A stretch of 64,000 bases of DNA. Source: Plectosphaerella cucumerina (lineage: Eukaryota > Ascomycota > Sordariomycetes > Glomerellales > Plectosphaerellaceae). The notes under the pieces were generated by a model that saw only the letters and a program-made list of their open reading frames with translations, was not told the DNA's origin and ran no database searches. The stretch covers positions 6,944,001 to 7,008,000 of the forward strand of contig JAGPXD010000001.1 of assembly GCA_020746995.1 (NCBI GenBank), given 5' to 3'. Both the position numbers and the translations under genes were made by a program. This document shows, piece after piece, positions 62,962-64,000 of this stretch (position 1 is its first letter; every line of letters begins with the position of its first letter).

Positions 62962-64000
62962 CTACTGCGTTTTCTGCTCATCTGCGGCAAGGAGGACGCC
63001 GTCAACCACAAGAAGCCTGCCATTCATCTGCGAGGCCGCCTTCCGAGCCTCAGCGTCTTTGACGGCCCTCGACTCTTCGTCGGTAATGAGCACAAAGTCG
63101 TACTGCAAAAGCTTCATATCAGGTGAAATCCCATGCTTCTCAGCCAGCCCCGGCACGTCGCCGACTTTCTTGAACTCCACAACCAGCGATTCCTTCACGC
63201 CAAACACAGCGTCTGAGGACTCGAACGGGTCACCGCGCAGATAAAGAGCTCTGTTCATGTCAGCACTTCTACTGCGAGGAAAGGAGAAGACACCGGGAAC
63301 CAGTACGCACGTGATGAGCCGATCGTACCCGTCTTTCTTGAACATGAAATGCATGTGGCTCGGCCTGTAAGGGTGCCGACCCAGCACCTTAAGGAGCTTT
63401 CCAACCGGGCCATCGTTGGGAATGGGGTACGGAACAGGCACGATGGCATTGAAGCATATCATACCATCCTCGTCGCTGTGCAGGACCGCGCGACCGTCTG
63501 GTGTTTGCCGGTCTGCGTGCTGAACATCGTAGAATCCCTGCGAGTCTGTTTCCCAGACATCGACGGCGACATTAGAGATCGGCTTCCCGTCCGTGCCCTT
63601 GATCGAGCATACCGCGAATAGAGGCTCGCCGTCCGGATCGTGAGAGACGGTGCCTCCCGCCTCAATTTCGAATGCATCGTCTGTGTGGAAGGGGCCGAGG
63701 ACCGTCCCGTCGGTTGTTCCCGGGGGCTTGGGATGATCGATGGCATCCACAAGGAGGGAGAGGCCCAGGATGTCAGAAAGAAGAATGAATTCGTGTCGCA
63801 CCGGGGAACAAATTTGACCCACGTCCCGCAGGAAGTTCAGTGACGTCTCCCATTCAGAGGTGCTTAGTCGGGTCTCCCGGGCGAAATCATGGAGATGGAC
63901 AACCAGACGCTCGAACAGGAATTTTGTGCGGGCATCCTTACACTGTGAGTTGATAGCGTGGACATTCTCGGTGATATCTTCGATCGTCAAGTCCTTCAGG
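62962..64000 (-). CDS. Intradiol ring-cleavage dioxygenase, hydroxyquinol 1,2-dioxygenase-like (5' end beyond window)
   Basis: A non-heme Fe(III) enzyme that opens hydroxyquinol or catechol between the two hydroxyls. The protein is partial: the frame continues upstream past 64000, and the apparent start at 63990 is a TTG. Exons are 63311 to beyond 64000, and 62962-63250. The 60-bp intron (63310-63251) is in frame and has no stop. Removing it restores LITALYLRGDPFESSDAVFG, the family sequence. The N-terminal helical domain (RHEFILLSDILGLSLLVD) and GTVLGPFHTDDA are typical. Fe ligands are visible as Tyr in VPVPYPIP and Tyr/His/His in HPYRPSHMHF. Pairing with maleylacetate reductase favours hydroxyquinol over catechol. 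Confidence 0.9.
   Translation of the reverse strand, partial: LKDLTIEDITENVHAINSQCKDARTKFLFERLVVHLHDFARETRLSTSEWETSLNFLRDVGQICSPVRHEFILLSDILGLSLLVDAIDHPKPPGTTDGTVLGPFHTDDAFEIEAGGTVSHDPDGEPLFAVCSIKGTDGKPISNVAVDVWETDSQGFYDVQHADRQTPDGRAVLHSDEDGMICFNAIVPVPYPIPNDGPVGKLLKVLGRHPYRPSHMHFMFKKDGYDRLITCVLVPGVFSFPRSRSADMNRALYLRGDPFESSDAVFGVKESLVVEFKKVGDVPGLAEKHGISPDMKLLQYDFVLITDEESRAVKDAEARKAASQMNGRLLVVDGVLLAADEQKTQ

Noticed and set aside
63988..63990. Start codon of the ring-cleavage dioxygenase
   Set aside because: The codon is TTG and the frame stays open to the window edge, so the true start lies outside.
1..64000. Repeat-induced point mutation or transposon islands
   Set aside because: No long AT-rich tracts, terminal repeats or transposase motifs were seen. 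The decayed SGNH fragment lacks obvious C-to-T ruin.

Overview
The window comes from a filamentous ascomycete (Pezizomycotina, most like a Sordariomycete; the species cannot be fixed by reading). The evidence is short spliceosomal introns of about 40-90 bp with GT-AG and a few GC-AG ends, Zn2Cys6 and C2H2 regulators with fungal middle-homology regions, dispersed single-gene promoters, and families typical of plant-associated fungi. I reconstructed 30 protein genes by joining exons across introns. Two run off the window edges. I saw no rRNA, tRNA, CRISPR array or intact transposon.

Layout. 1-10 kb: a Zn2Cys6 regulator (truncated), an aldehyde dehydrogenase, a secreted CE1-type esterase, an O-methyltransferase and a secreted lectin-like protein. 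10-21.5 kb: an allantoate-type MFS permease, a PLP aminotransferase divergent from a type-B carboxylesterase, a Zn2Cys6 regulator and an HpcH/HpaI aldolase. 22.7-38 kb: an alpha/beta hydrolase with a probable signal-peptide exon, a GDSL/SGNH hydrolase remnant, a nitrilase, two divergent MFS transporters (one a sugar porter), a Zn2Cys6 regulator overlapping tail-to-tail with a GH3 beta-glucosidase carrying a PA14 domain, and a cystathionine-synthase-like PLP enzyme. 38-64 kb: a vanillyl-alcohol-oxidase-family flavoenzyme, a cytochrome P450 divergent from a TRI12-type MFS pump, a dienelactone hydrolase, a medium-chain dehydrogenase, an HSL-type esterase, a C2H2 plus fungal-TF regulator, a second aldehyde dehydrogenase divergent from a BBE-like FAD oxidase, a second P450, an NTF2-like protein, a maleylacetate reductase and an intradiol ring-cleavage dioxygenase.

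How the genes may work together. The right-hand part reads as a catabolic cluster for plant aromatics. Side-chain and ring oxidation (VAO, P450s, BBE oxidase, aldehyde dehydrogenase) would feed an intradiol ring cleavage and maleylacetate reduction, the hydroxyquinol to 3-oxoadipate route. A pump and two lineage-type regulators sit alongside. The left part adds esterases, an O-methyltransferase and an aldolase that could supply or tailor such substrates. The middle module (beta-glucosidase, sugar porter, nitrilase, sulfur/PLP enzyme) suggests use of nitrile-bearing plant glucosides. The most notable non-coding signal is an element with consensus CCCCACCRAGC found in four intergenic regions between 42 and 63 kb, including the promoters of both oxidase pairs and the maleylacetate reductase.
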